Shown: positions 33,467 through 42,522 of the stretch, one piece after another | How the letters are laid out: each line of letters opens with the position of its first letter | How positions within the stretch are numbered: the stretch's first letter is position 1 | DNA from: Myxococcus dinghuensis | Lineage (GTDB): Bacteria; Myxococcota; Myxococcia; Myxococcales; Myxococcaceae | Direction of reading: 5' to 3' | Assembly (NCBI RefSeq): GCF_024198235.1 | Contig: NZ_JAKCFB010000004.1 | Location: 62,001 to 126,000 of the forward strand | Length of the DNA stretch: 64,000 nucleotides | Translations under genes and position numbers: made by a program | Notes under the pieces: model-generated | Told to the model about the DNA's origin: nothing | Database searches by the model: none | What the model saw: only the letters and a program-made list of their open reading frames with translations

Positions 33467-35111
33467 GCGGTGGGCAGTAGGCGCCCACCTCCCGACGCGA
33501 CCACCAGTCCCCCGTCGCGCGCAGCGTGGCCAGGTCCGTGAAGCGATAGGCGTAGCGCACCGTGCGCACGAAGCGCGGCGCGAGGTCCGGGAGCGAGTCG
33601 GCCTGGAAGAAGCCTCGCAGGGAGGGTTCGCCACGCAGCAGGCCGTCCTGGAGGCGCAGGAGCCAGGGGTTGTCCCGGCAGGACGAGAGCGCGGCGAACC
33701 ACATCTGCCAGTCGAGGCGGGGCATGTGCGGCGCGACGTACCGGGGCGCCTCGTCGACGCGCCCCGGGCGCCACCGCAGCAGGTACTCGCGCCACACCTG
33801 GCCGTCGTCGCTGCCCTCGATGACGACCTCCTCGCGCCGCGTCGTCATCACCGCGAAGAGGCCGTAGGTGTTGATGCTCCGGAACGGCGCGATGGCCTCC
33901 TCCACCGCCGCGATGGGCGCCGGCGGACGCCATCCCGTGAGCCGACCGACGTCCAGCGTCACCGCGAGGACCCCGTAGCTGACCGCGAGCAGCGCGAAGG
34001 CCACGCGACGCGCCCATGGCCGGGAGAATGCCCCGCCGCCTCCGGGCAGGCGCCAGCGGTTCGCCGGCAGGAGACGCCCCCCGGGCTCGGGCGGCGACGC
34101 CGACGGCGCGCCCGAGACGGACTCCCGCGAGGAGGGCATCCCCGAACCCTCCACCGGTGGGCTCGCGAGCGCGGCCCCGGGCGGCGGCTCCGTCGAACCA
34201 CCCGGGACAGGCGCTCCCAGACCGCCCGCCACCGGAGGGCGGCGAAGCCTGGGCGCACGCAACCACTGGAGCGCGCCGTCATCGAGCGCGGCGATGCACA
34301 GCACGAGGGTCAACAGGTTGAAGAAGCCGTAGCTCCCCGTGACGAGGATGCCCACCTGGAGCAGGGCCAGCAGGAGCGCGGCGGCGAGCCGGGCGCGCCG
34401 GGGTCCGAAGAGGAGGAACGGGACGACCAGCTCGAGGAGGAACATGCCCGCCGTGCTGGCGCGCTGCACCACCGCGGGGAGCTGGTGCGCGAAGTACGCG
34501 GCCACGTCGGGGAGCGGCTGCGTCCAGTAGTGGTACTCCATCGCGGAGAAGTCGCGCCACGTCGCGTCCCCGCTCGCCAGCTTCACCAGGCCCGACATCC
34601 ACATGAGCCGGAAGAGCAGGAAACGCACGAGCAGCACCGGCCCGCGACTCGACGCCCCTCGCCCACCCGCCAGCGGCAGCGAGACGAGCGCCGTCTCCAG
34701 CAACAGGACGTCCCACTGGAAGCTCAGGAAAGGCCCGCCCACCACCGTGATGGACAGGTAGCAGGACCACGCCCCCACGAGCGCGGCGCGAGGCGCGAGG
34801 CCCAGGGTGAGCGCCGCGCCACACGCGAACCCCGCGAGGAGCACGCCCTGGAGCGCGGAGGCGCTCGCCCCCGTGAGCCACAGCCACGTGGGCAGCCGCA
34901 GCCATCGCTCCGCGCCGCCCAGCGACTCGCGGGCCCATCCCAGCCACTCCGAGGCCGGACTCAGGCCCTCCGGGCCGAGCAGCGCGGACACCTGCGGCAG
35001 CAGCGAGGCGAACGCCACGCAGAACACGAGCCCCAGCGCGCGCAGGTACCCTCCGCGTACCCGCGCGAGCCCGGGGCACTCGACCTCCCCCTGGCCGGAT
35101 GGCTCCGACAC
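33414..35111 (-). CDS. Lipase-maturation-factor-like membrane protein
   Basis: About 565 residues from a GTG (an internal start is also possible). There are about ten hydrophobic segments, and the conserved motifs FQWDVLLLET, FLLFRLMWMSGLVKLASGD and ATWRDFSAMEYHYWTQPLP belong to the lipase maturation factor (LMF1) family. The C-terminal soluble part has FRSINTYGLFAVMTTRR, RRPRLDWQMWFAAL-like and PWLLRLQDGLL. Eukaryotic LMF1 helps lipases fold; the bacterial role is unproven. The last 53 bp overlap the end of the histidine kinase gene on the other strand. Confidence 0.88.
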   Translation of the reverse strand: MSEPSGQGEVECPGLARVRGGYLRALGLVFCVAFASLLPQVSALLGPEGLSPASEWLGWARESLGGAERWLRLPTWLWLTGASASALQGVLLAGFACGAALTLGLAPRAALVGAWSCYLSITVVGGPFLSFQWDVLLLETALVSLPLAGGRGASSRGPVLLVRFLLFRLMWMSGLVKLASGDATWRDFSAMEYHYWTQPLPDVAAYFAHQLPAVVQRASTAGMFLLELVVPFLLFGPRRARLAAALLLALLQVGILVTGSYGFFNLLTLVLCIAALDDGALQWLRAPRLRRPPVAGGLGAPVPGGSTEPPPGAALASPPVEGSGMPSSRESVSGAPSASPPEPGGRLLPANRWRLPGGGGAFSRPWARRVAFALLAVSYGVLAVTLDVGRLTGWRPPAPIAAVEEAIAPFRSINTYGLFAVMTTRREEVVIEGSDDGQVWREYLLRWRPGRVDEAPRYVAPHMPRLDWQMWFAALSSCRDNPWLLRLQDGLLRGEPSLRGFFQADSLPDLAPRFVRTVRYAYRFTDLATLRATGDWWSRREVGAYCPPLTLRDGRLMRADLPSSP

Positions 35112-35136
35112 GTGGCGATGAGTCCCGACGAGGGGA

Positions 35137-35973
35137 CTACGGCTTCGCCGGCGCGTCCGAGGCGGAGAAGGCGAAGTCGACGGTCGCCGGCGCGTCGTCC
35201 TTCACCGTCACCTCGGCCGTCTTCGTGCCCAGCGTCTCGTGCCACGCCTCGACGGTGTACGTCCCCGCCGGCAGGCCCTTCAGCGAGAAGGCCCCGTCCG
35301 CGCCCGTGGTCGCGAAGAAGGGGTTCGGGTTGCTCACGATGTACGCCGTCATCCACGGGTGGATGTCGCACTTGAGCTTCAGCACGTCCCCTTCGGTGGG
35401 GAGCTTGCGCTCCACCGGGGCGCCGGAGGGCGCCTGCGCCACGTTGAAGGCCGCGCGGGTGCTCACCACGCCCCGCACGTTGTGCAGCGTGCCGTCGCTG
35501 TTCTTGAACATCACCGACTGCCCGGCCACCGCGCCCTGCACGCGCGGCACGTAGGTGCACTTCGACTGGTCCACGACCACCGGAGTGGTCGGCGCGGGCG
35601 GCGCGCCCGGCACGGCGCCCTTGATGCGCACCACCACGTTCTCCAGCTTGCCGCCCTGCACCCGCAGCGACTGCTCCTTGTCGCCGCGCCCCTCGCATGC
35701 CGGATCGCTGTTGGCGGGCAGGTCCGCGGGCGGAGGCGGCGTCCCGGTGAACGACACCGTCCCCTTCACCTCGCCCTTGCCGGCGGGAGCGGCGGGCTGC
35801 TGCGCCTCGGGGGCCTGGATGGGCGTCGCCTCGTGCACCTGGGCGCCCTGACCCGCGACGGGCGCGGGCGTGGTGGGAGGCGGCAGCGGCGGCGTCCCCT
35901 CCTTCTTGCAAGCGGGCAGGGCCAGCAGGCCCACGACTCCCACCATCGACAGGCCGAGCGTGCGCAGCGTCAT
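35137..35973 (-). CDS. Lipoprotein with amicyanin-like copper site and beta-sandwich tail
   Basis: 278 residues. The ATG at 35973 has gaggag eight bases ahead. The signal ends in PAC (about residue 20), then a Pro/Ala/Gln linker. Next is a cupredoxin-like domain (about 80-215) with LHNVRG and CDIHPWM. A His followed by Cys-x2-His-x2-Met matches the type-1 copper ligand spacing of amicyanin. The last ~70 residues (FFATTGADGAFSLKGLPAGTYTVEAWHE) form a CarboxypepD_reg-like sandwich. It is probably a periplasmic or outer-surface electron carrier or copper binder, and the CtaB gene nearby fits respiration. Copper binding is inference. Confidence 0.85.
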   Translation of the reverse strand: MTLRTLGLSMVGVVGLLALPACKKEGTPPLPPPTTPAPVAGQGAQVHEATPIQAPEAQQPAAPAGKGEVKGTVSFTGTPPPPADLPANSDPACEGRGDKEQSLRVQGGKLENVVVRIKGAVPGAPPAPTTPVVVDQSKCTYVPRVQGAVAGQSVMFKNSDGTLHNVRGVVSTRAAFNVAQAPSGAPVERKLPTEGDVLKLKCDIHPWMTAYIVSNPNPFFATTGADGAFSLKGLPAGTYTVEAWHETLGTKTAEVTVKDDAPATVDFAFSASDAPAKP

Positions 35974-36063
35974 CGTGAAATCTCCTCGAGCGAACCGGTA
36001 CATCGTCCGCGTTCCCTCGTAGCCAAAGGACGCGGGCATGTCCAACGGCTCCGCCCCAGGGGC

Positions 36064-36918
36064 CTACTCGCGGCGACTCACGCTGAACGCGGCCAGGCCC
36101 AGGAACACCGTCGCGAAGACCAGCAACACCGGCACCTCGAGCCCCGCGCCGGACATGGGCGAGCCCACCGCGAGCGACGCCTGCGCGCCGTACAGCGCCC
36201 GGCGCACGCCCTCCACGGAGAAGCGCATGGGGTTGAGCAGCATCACCCACGACAGCCAGGTGCCCGCGCCCTTGAGCGGGAACATCGCGCCCGACAGCAC
36301 CCACATGGGCAGCATCACGATGCTCATCACCGCGTGGTAGCCCGCGCTCGACTTCACCCACCAGGCCAGCGACATGCCCATGCCCGTGAGCGCCAGCGCC
36401 GACAGCACCATCACCGCCACCAGCAGCGGCAGGTTCAGCGTGGACGCGCTCACGCCCGCCAGCGGCGCCAGCAGCAGGAACAGCGACGCCTGCATGAGGG
36501 CGATCGCCGAGGAGCCGAGCGCCTTGCCCAGCACCACGGCGAGGCGCGAGCCCGGCCCCGCCAGCACGGCCTGGAGGAAGCCCTCGCGCCGGTCCTCGAT
36601 GACGGTGATGGTCGCGAAGATGGCGCTGAACAACAGCACCATGGTGACGACCCCCGGGAAGAAGAACTGCTGGTACCCGAGCCCCTGCGCGCCCTCCACG
36701 CGGAACGAGCCGGCGAAGCCCGAGCCGATGACGAACCAGAACAGGACGGGCTGCGCCAGCGCGCCGATGACGCGGCTGGGCTGGCGGAAGAAGCGCACCA
36801 CGTCGCGCGCCATCAGCACGCGCACCGTCGCCCACTGCAGCGCGAGCGTCCCCGGGGGTGAGGCGGCGGGCTCACCGGCGGCGAGCGGCGCGGGGGCGGT
36901 GGAAATCTCGGCGTTCAT
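36064..36918 (-). CDS. ABC-2 type transporter permease
   Basis: 284 residues with six TM segments. The ATG at 36918 has gaggag seven bases upstream. The motif ATITVIEDRREGFLQAVLAGP is the ABC-2 signature (EDRxxGxLxxxL-type). It overlaps the ATPase gene by four bases (ATGA), so both are co-translated. The pattern is that of drug, heme or Nos-type export permeases found near ctaB and oxidase genes in other bacteria. With the ATPase it would form a homodimeric permease complex. The substrate is unknown. Confidence 0.92.
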   Translation of the reverse strand: MNAEISTAPAPLAAGEPAASPPGTLALQWATVRVLMARDVVRFFRQPSRVIGALAQPVLFWFVIGSGFAGSFRVEGAQGLGYQQFFFPGVVTMVLLFSAIFATITVIEDRREGFLQAVLAGPGSRLAVVLGKALGSSAIALMQASLFLLLAPLAGVSASTLNLPLLVAVMVLSALALTGMGMSLAWWVKSSAGYHAVMSIVMLPMWVLSGAMFPLKGAGTWLSWVMLLNPMRFSVEGVRRALYGAQASLAVGSPMSGAGLEVPVLLVFATVFLGLAAFSVSRRE

Positions 36919-37904
36919 CGGCGTCTCCTCGGCGCGGGCTCCGCGGTCGGCACGTCGGCGCCCAGCGCGCGCCCGGTCAGTTGGAGGAACACATCCGCCA
37001 GCGTGGGCCGGCGCAGCGACACGGACGACAGGCGCCCGGCCGGAAAGGCTTCCACCACGCGGGGCACCCACGCGTGGCCCTGCGCAACCTCCACCTGGAC
37101 CCGCCCGTCCACCACCTTCGCCTCCAGGGCCAGCTTCTCGCGCACGTCGCGCGCCAGCGCCTCGGCGTCCGCGGACTCCAGGGAGAGGATGTCGCCGCCC
37201 ATGCGCGCGGCCAGCGCGGCCGGCGTGTCGCACGCCACCAGCCGCCCCGCGTCCAGCACCGCCAGCCGGTCGCACACCTCGGCCTCGTCGGCCCGGTGCG
37301 TGGTCAACAGCACGGTGAGCCCCTCCGCGTCGCGCAGCCGCTTCAGGTGCGCCCAGAACGTCCGGAAGGCCGCCTCGTCCAGGCCCTGCGTGGGCTCGTC
37401 CATCAGCACCACGCGCGGCTGGTGCACCAGCGCCCGGGCCAGCTCCAGCCGCCTGCGCATGCCCCCGGACCAGGTCCCCACCCGCTCGTCGCCCCGGTCC
37501 GCCAGCCCGATGAGCGCGAGCATGGCCTCCACCCGCGCGCGCGCCCGCTCCCCCGTGAGCCCGTAGAGCCGGGCGCCGAGCAGCAGGTTCTCCCGCGCGG
37601 TGAGCAGGTCGTCCAGGCTGCCGCGCTGGAAGATGATGCCCAGTTGCCGGCGCAGGGCTGGATCGCTCAGCGCCAGCGCGCGGCCCGCGAAGGTGACGCG
37701 CCCGGCGTCGGGCGCCATCAGCCCGGCGAGCATCTGGAAGGTGGTGGACTTGCCCGCGCCGTTGGGGCCCAGCAGCCCGAGGATCTCCCCCGGACGCACG
37801 GACAGGGTGAGCCCGTCGACGGCGACGCGGTCGCGGAAGCGGCGGGTGAGCCCCTCGATGTGGAGCAGCGGAGCCGGCGAGGTGGAGACCGAGGTATCAG
37901 GCAT
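36915..37904 (-). CDS. ABC transporter ATP-binding protein
   Basis: 329 residues. Walker A (GPNGAGKST), Q-loop, signature (WSGGMRRRLELA), Walker B (VVLMDEPTQGLD) and the H-loop His (LLTTH) are all present. The C-terminal ~90 residues (about 240-329) form an extra domain typical of drug and heme exporter ATPases. It precedes the permease gene and overlaps it by 4 bp. With 27 bp separating it from CtaB upstream, the ATPase, permease and CtaB genes are probably one operon. Confidence 0.95.
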   Translation of the reverse strand: MPDTSVSTSPAPLLHIEGLTRRFRDRVAVDGLTLSVRPGEILGLLGPNGAGKSTTFQMLAGLMAPDAGRVTFAGRALALSDPALRRQLGIIFQRGSLDDLLTARENLLLGARLYGLTGERARARVEAMLALIGLADRGDERVGTWSGGMRRRLELARALVHQPRVVLMDEPTQGLDEAAFRTFWAHLKRLRDAEGLTVLLTTHRADEAEVCDRLAVLDAGRLVACDTPAALAARMGGDILSLESADAEALARDVREKLALEAKVVDGRVQVEVAQGHAWVPRVVEAFPAGRLSSVSLRRPTLADVFLQLTGRALGADVPTAEPAPRRRR

Positions 37905-37931
37905 GGGCGGCGTCCCCCCGGCTGCCCCGCG

Positions 37932-38816
37932 CTAACCGCGGGGGATGCGGTCGAGACACATCGCCGCGAAGAGGCCGGTGAGATAGAACAGCGAGAAGAA
38001 GAACGTCTGGCGGGCCCAGGGGTTTCCCAGGCGGCGGAAGAATCCCCACGCCCCCTGTCCGAGCCAGCCCAGCCCCAGGACCACCGCCGCCGCCAGGTAC
38101 CACGTGCCGGCGATGTTCAACTGGAAGGGCAGGAGCGTCATGGGCACCAACGCGACCTGGTAGAGGACGATCTGCGCGCGGCTGGACTCGTCGCCCCGCT
38201 CGAGCGGAATCGACTTGAGCCCCGCCGCCGCGTACTCCTCCTTGCGGAACAGCGCGATGGCGATGAAGTGTGGCATCTGCCACAGGAAGAGGATGGCGAA
38301 GAGCGCGAACCCACCGCCGTCGATGCGGTCGGTCACCGCCGTCCAGCCCATCAGCGGCGGCAGCGCGCCCGGCACGGCGCCCACCAGCATGGCCGCCGAC
38401 GTGCGCGCCTTGAGCGGCGTGTAGGCGAGGACGTAGCTCAGCAGCGCCAGGAGGCCGAGCGCCGCCGTCAGCAGGTTGGCCCCCAGCGCGAGCGCCGGCA
38501 GGGACACCGCCGCCAGCGAGATGCCGAACCACAGCGCCACCGTCGGCTCCATCCGCCCGGACGGCAGCGGCCGGTTCTGCGTGCGCGCCATGTAGCGGTC
38601 GCTGTCCCGCTCCCAGTAGCAGTTGAGCGCGTTGGCCGCGCCCACCGTGCCGGCCGTGGCCAGCAGCGTCACCAGCGCGTGGCCCGCGGACAGGGGCCCC
38701 GGCGCGAGGAAGAGGCCTCCCGCCGTGGTGATGAGCACCAGGCTGGAGAGCCGGGGCTTCATCAGGGAGATCAGGTCGGACGCGGTCGTCGACACGGACT
38801 CAGCACGCGCGCTCAA
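37932..38816 (-). CDS. ctaB: Protoheme IX farnesyltransferase (heme O synthase)
   Basis: 294-residue inner-membrane UbiA-type prenyltransferase that adds farnesyl to heme B to make heme O for terminal oxidases. About nine TM segments are seen. The active-site motif NCYWERDSDRYMARTQNRPLP and the second loop YTPLKARTSAAMLVGAVPGALPPLMGW are both present. The start is TTG at 38816, because ggag lies six bases upstream; the longer frame has no in-frame start close by. It is followed by the ABC pair. No oxidase subunits are in the window. Confidence 0.95.
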   Translation of the reverse strand: MSARAESVSTTASDLISLMKPRLSSLVLITTAGGLFLAPGPLSAGHALVTLLATAGTVGAANALNCYWERDSDRYMARTQNRPLPSGRMEPTVALWFGISLAAVSLPALALGANLLTAALGLLALLSYVLAYTPLKARTSAAMLVGAVPGALPPLMGWTAVTDRIDGGGFALFAILFLWQMPHFIAIALFRKEEYAAAGLKSIPLERGDESSRAQIVLYQVALVPMTLLPFQLNIAGTWYLAAAVVLGLGWLGQGAWGFFRRLGNPWARQTFFFSLFYLTGLFAAMCLDRIPRG

Positions 38817-39091
38817 GCAGACTCCAGGGCTAGGTGCGACAGGCTCGCTGCCGTCAGGGGAAGGGCCCTCCCATACAGGCACCACCCGGGGGTGGGCAAG
38901 GACACGTCGCCGTCACGCGCCAGGAGCGGACGGCTGCTCGCCCCGCGGCACGTACCACGTCGCATGTCCGGACAGTCCAGGGAGACCACGTCCCCGGGGC
39001 ATAGCGCCGGCCGGGGGCCCCGGGCAACCACGACGACGGGGCTGACCCCACGGGTCGCTGCCCGCGAGCATCAGCCCCGCTTGTCACCCAT

Positions 39092-39111
39092 CCACCCCGA
39101 CGGTGGGGTGG
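39092..39111 (-). terminator. Hairpin after the TPR gene
   Basis: CCACCCC (39092-39098) and GGGGTGG (39105-39111) form a 7-bp stem with a six-base loop, directly after the TPR stop codon on the minus strand. No T-run follows. The 296 bp between this and the CtaB start hold no other gene that I can see. Confidence 0.4.
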
Positions 39112-39112
39112 C

Positions 39113-41470
39113 TCACCCGCCCGACAGCGACTTCGCCGCCGAGGCGTGCTCGCCGCTCGGGTCGCGCTTCAGGTACTCCTGCGCCAGCATCTTCGCCTTG
39201 GCGCCCTGCTTCGAGTCCTTCGAGAGCAGCGTGGCGTAGTAGTAGTACGCCGCGCTGAAGCCCTCGTCGGCGGTGAGGGCGCGCTGGTAGGTCTCGTCCG
39301 CCTTGGAGGCGTCGCCCTTGCCCTGGAACACGCGCGCCAGCTCGGTGAGCGCCATGGCGGAGCGCTCGGGCTGACCGACGAACTCCTGGCTCGCCTTCTC
39401 CAACTGCTCCTGGGCCTTGGGCCAATCCGAGCGCTCCCGGTAGATGGAGCCCATGGCCAGCCGGGCCTCGGGGTTCTTCGCCTTGGGGTCCTTCACCGCG
39501 CGCTGGTACTGGGTGAGCGCCTCGTCCAGCTTGCCCTGGCGCCGGTAGGCGTTGCCCAGCATGACGACGAGCTTGGGGCTGTCGCCCATGGTCTTGAGCG
39601 CCGTCTGGAGCGCGTCGGCGGCTTCCTTCTCGCCGCCCTGCTTGCCCATGAGCGCGCGGGCCAGCTCGACGTGGAACTGGGCGCGCGAGCCGTCCACGCG
39701 GATGGCCTTGCGGATCTCCTCGGCGGCCGCGTCGAAGTTGCCCTCGGACAGCAGGCGGCGGCCCTTGATGAGGTGCAGCTCCGGGTTCTGCTTGTCGAGC
39801 GTGAAGCCCGTCTCCTCGCTCTTGAGCACCTCCGCGCGCGCCTTGTCCTTCTCCACCGGCACGCCCGCGAGCTCCGCGTCCTTCTTCTGCTCGTCGGGCT
39901 TCTTGTCCGCGATCGCCGCGGACGCGCGGCTGATGAGCAGCGAGCGCGCCAGGTGCGCGGCGGCGAGCTGACGCGGCGAGGGCGGCGGCTCGGCCTCCAG
40001 GAGCTTCTTCAGCATGGTGTGGACGAGCGGATAGTTGGGCTCGTCCTGCTCCAGCATCAGCAGCGACCGGCCCAGCAGCGACTCCGGGTGGTCCTTCTCG
40101 TAGCGCAGCGCGAAGTCGTACATCTTCCACGCCGTGCCGTCCTGGCCCAGCCGGCGGTACACCGTGCCCAGGCCCGAGTAGACGCGGGGGTCGTCCGGCG
40201 CCAGCGTCTGCGCGCGCTCCAGCGTGTCGCGCGCGCGGTCCAGGTCACCGGCGTTCATCTGGATGAGGCCCAGCGTCAGGTAGAGCAGCGAGCTGGAGCG
40301 GCCCTGGGAGTCCAGGCCCTTCACCGTCTCCTCGAGCTTGCCCAGGGCGTCCTTGCCCTTGCCGCCGTAGGTCTGCACCAGCGCCTCGGCCGCGATGAGG
40401 TGCGAGCTGACGTCCTTGGTCTTGGTGCCCGCGGCGAGGTGCTCCTCCGCCAGCCGGCGCGCGTTGTCGCCGCCGCCGTGCTCACCCCAGCGGATGGCGT
40501 AGGCGTACGCGAGGTAGCCGTGGGCCTGGGCGGAGTCGGCGTCGACCTCCAGCGCCTTGTCCGCCTCTTCACAGGCCTTCTTGTAGCTGTCGAAGGAGTC
40601 GCGCTTGAGCAGCTCCGCGGACGCCTCCAGGTGCTTCTTCAGCTCGCGCGCCACCTTGCGGGTGTGCGCGGTGTACCAGCCGTAGCCGGCGATGAAGAGG
40701 GGCAGCGCCACCAGCAGCGCGATGGTGATCAGCTTGCCGCCCTTGCCACCCTGGGGAGCGCGGCGGTTGCGCGGCGACTCGTCGTCCTCGTCCTCGACCT
40801 CCTCCTCCTCCACGGGCTGCGGCCGGCGGGGAGGCTGGGGGCGGGACTCCGCGCGAGCGGCGGACGCGGGACCGGAGGGAGCACGCGGGCTCGACGCGGG
40901 CTTCGGCGAAGGCGCGGGGGCGGACTCCGTGGCGGGCGCGGAGGTGGTCGCGGCCGCGGACGCCAGGGCCGCCGCCGACTGCTGCGTCGCGGTGGGCGCC
41001 ACCGGGGCCGCCACGGGCGCGGGGGCCGGCGCGGCGGGACGCGGCGGTTCGATCTTGTGCTGCTGCAGCAGCGTGACGGTGTCGGGGTCCCCGGGGTCCG
41101 CCGCGAAGGCCTTCAGGAGGTTGGCCTTCCCAGGCTCCGTCTCCCCCGTCTTCAGTTGGAGCGCGCCCGCCATCCGCAGCGCGATCTTGTCCTCCGGCTG
41201 CACCTGGAGCGCGCCGAGCGCTTCTTCCAGGGCTTTCTTGTCCTTGCCCTGCTCGGCGTAGACCCGAGCCAGGAGCAGGCGTGGGTCGGCCACATTGGGG
41301 TGCGCCTTCACGCCCTTCTTGCAGACGACCATCGCCTCCATGAAGCGCCCCATGCTCAGGTACGCTTCCGCGAGGGGCTTGTACGCGGCGGAGGACGGAT
41401 CAGAGGCGAACGCGTGTTCGAGCTTTGCGAGCTCGGCCGGGCTCAACGTCTTCGAAGGGGAGGTAGACAT
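39113..41470 (-). CDS. TPR-repeat protein with a central transmembrane segment
   Basis: 785 residues. Three TPR units at the N-terminus (about 15-135) are followed by an Ala/Pro-rich linker, an acidic patch (EEEEVEDEDDE), one TM segment (about 247-268) and about 500 residues of TPR helices containing many GxxYxxxGxxxxA-like units. The start MSTSPSKTLSPAELAKLEHAF is supported only by the reading frame; no strong Shine-Dalgarno is obvious. The layout places one TPR set in the cytoplasm and one in the periplasm. It would scaffold a protein complex across the inner membrane. It diverges from the tRNA gene. Confidence 0.85.
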   Translation of the reverse strand: MSTSPSKTLSPAELAKLEHAFASDPSSAAYKPLAEAYLSMGRFMEAMVVCKKGVKAHPNVADPRLLLARVYAEQGKDKKALEEALGALQVQPEDKIALRMAGALQLKTGETEPGKANLLKAFAADPGDPDTVTLLQQHKIEPPRPAAPAPAPVAAPVAPTATQQSAAALASAAATTSAPATESAPAPSPKPASSPRAPSGPASAARAESRPQPPRRPQPVEEEEVEDEDDESPRNRRAPQGGKGGKLITIALLVALPLFIAGYGWYTAHTRKVARELKKHLEASAELLKRDSFDSYKKACEEADKALEVDADSAQAHGYLAYAYAIRWGEHGGGDNARRLAEEHLAAGTKTKDVSSHLIAAEALVQTYGGKGKDALGKLEETVKGLDSQGRSSSLLYLTLGLIQMNAGDLDRARDTLERAQTLAPDDPRVYSGLGTVYRRLGQDGTAWKMYDFALRYEKDHPESLLGRSLLMLEQDEPNYPLVHTMLKKLLEAEPPPSPRQLAAAHLARSLLISRASAAIADKKPDEQKKDAELAGVPVEKDKARAEVLKSEETGFTLDKQNPELHLIKGRRLLSEGNFDAAAEEIRKAIRVDGSRAQFHVELARALMGKQGGEKEAADALQTALKTMGDSPKLVVMLGNAYRRQGKLDEALTQYQRAVKDPKAKNPEARLAMGSIYRERSDWPKAQEQLEKASQEFVGQPERSAMALTELARVFQGKGDASKADETYQRALTADEGFSAAYYYYATLLSKDSKQGAKAKMLAQEYLKRDPSGEHASAAKSLSGG

Positions 41471-41578
41471 TACCGGGGAAGGGGCACCGGGCGAGAAGGG
41501 TACACCGGAGAAGAGGGGTTTTTATGGCACCCGCTGCGCGGTACGTCAATCAGCCGGATGAGGCTCTACGGCTTGCGC

Positions 41579-41607
41579 TTGACAGGCGGGGAGGGGTCCG
41601 GTACTAG
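41579..41607 (+). promoter_or_regulatory. Promoter of tRNA-Ala
   Basis: TTGACA (41579-41584) is a perfect -35 box; 17 bp later TACTAG (41602-41607) serves as a -10. The distance to the tRNA 5' end at 41671 is about 63 bp, leaving a short leader for RNase P. Confidence 0.6.
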
Positions 41608-41670
41608 CCCGTTCCACTTCGGCGGCCCCAAACCGCCGGACGCGACCCCGGTCGCGAGAAGTCCCCATGT

Positions 41671-41746
<76 letters not shown>

Positions 41747-41759
41747 CGTTGAAAACGAA

Positions 41760-41788
41760 GGGCCTCACGGGAAACCGTGAGGCCCTTT
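41760..41788 (+). terminator. Intrinsic terminator of the tRNA gene
   Basis: GGGCCTCACGG (41760-41770) and CCGTGAGGCCC (41775-41785) form an 11-bp stem with a GAAA loop, followed by TTTGCATTT. It lies 13 bp after the CCA end of the tRNA and is a textbook Rho-independent terminator. Confidence 0.9.
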
Positions 41789-41852
41789 GCATTTGGGGCA
41801 ATTCCGGCGACTGCCGAATTGCAAAGCAGGCGGGCTTTGTTATCCGGAGCCG

Positions 41853-42461
41853 ATGACTGACCAGCCTGCCTCCCTGTCGTTCTTCGCGCGCTTCTGGCTC
41901 GCCTGGCTCTGCTTCTGGCGCTGCCTCGTGTCCCGCGACTTCGCCCAGGCCGTCCTGCCAGCCAGCCGGGCCTTCGACGCCGGGCAGCTCCACCAGCTTC
42001 CCTCCGGAGCCCCCGCCCCCGCGCCGGCCAAGGTGGAGGCGCCCCGGGTGGAGAAGCCCGTCGAGCTGCCCCCCGAGCGCGTCCACGCCAGCGCGCTGAC
42101 GCTCCTGGGGATGCTCCAGCGCGAGGGCCGGCTGGTCGACTTCCTCCAGGAGAACGTGGCCGCCTACTCGGACGCCGAGGTGGGCGCCGCCTCGCGCACG
42201 GTCCACGAGGGGTGCCGCAAGGTGCTCGGCCAGTACGTCAGCCTCCAGCCCGTCGTCCCCCAGTCGGAGGGGGACGCGGTGACGGTGCCGGCGGGCTTCG
42301 ACGCCCAGCGCATCCGCCTGACGGGCAACGTGACGGGGCAGCCGCCGCACGCCGGGACGCTGCGCCACCACGGCTGGGTGGCCACGGAGGTCCGCTTCCC
42401 CACGGTGAGCGCGGCCATGGACCCGCGGGTGCTCGCTCCCGCGGAGGTCGACCTCGCCTGA
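41853..42461 (+). CDS. DUF2760 domain protein
   Basis: 202 residues. The start MTDQPASLSFFARFWLAWLCFWRCLVS gives one hydrophobic N-terminal segment. The rest (about 75-200) matches the DUF2760 pattern: ASALTLLGMLQREGRLVDFLQEN, HEGCRKVLGQYV, then a C-terminal GTLRHHGWVATEVRFP. The start is the ATG at 41853; the frame runs further back, but that part overlaps the tRNA terminator. It sits 60 bp ahead of two Hsp70-like genes, and DUF2760 is known from other genomes beside such genes, so it is probably a partner of these ATPases. Confidence 0.85.
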   Translation: MTDQPASLSFFARFWLAWLCFWRCLVSRDFAQAVLPASRAFDAGQLHQLPSGAPAPAPAKVEAPRVEKPVELPPERVHASALTLLGMLQREGRLVDFLQENVAAYSDAEVGAASRTVHEGCRKVLGQYVSLQPVVPQSEGDAVTVPAGFDAQRIRLTGNVTGQPPHAGTLRHHGWVATEVRFPTVSAAMDPRVLAPAEVDLA

Positions 42462-42522
42462 GCGTCGCCCCCGAGACACTTCCCTCGGACAAAAGGGAGC
42501 CCTGAAGGAGTTCAAGCCCGAT

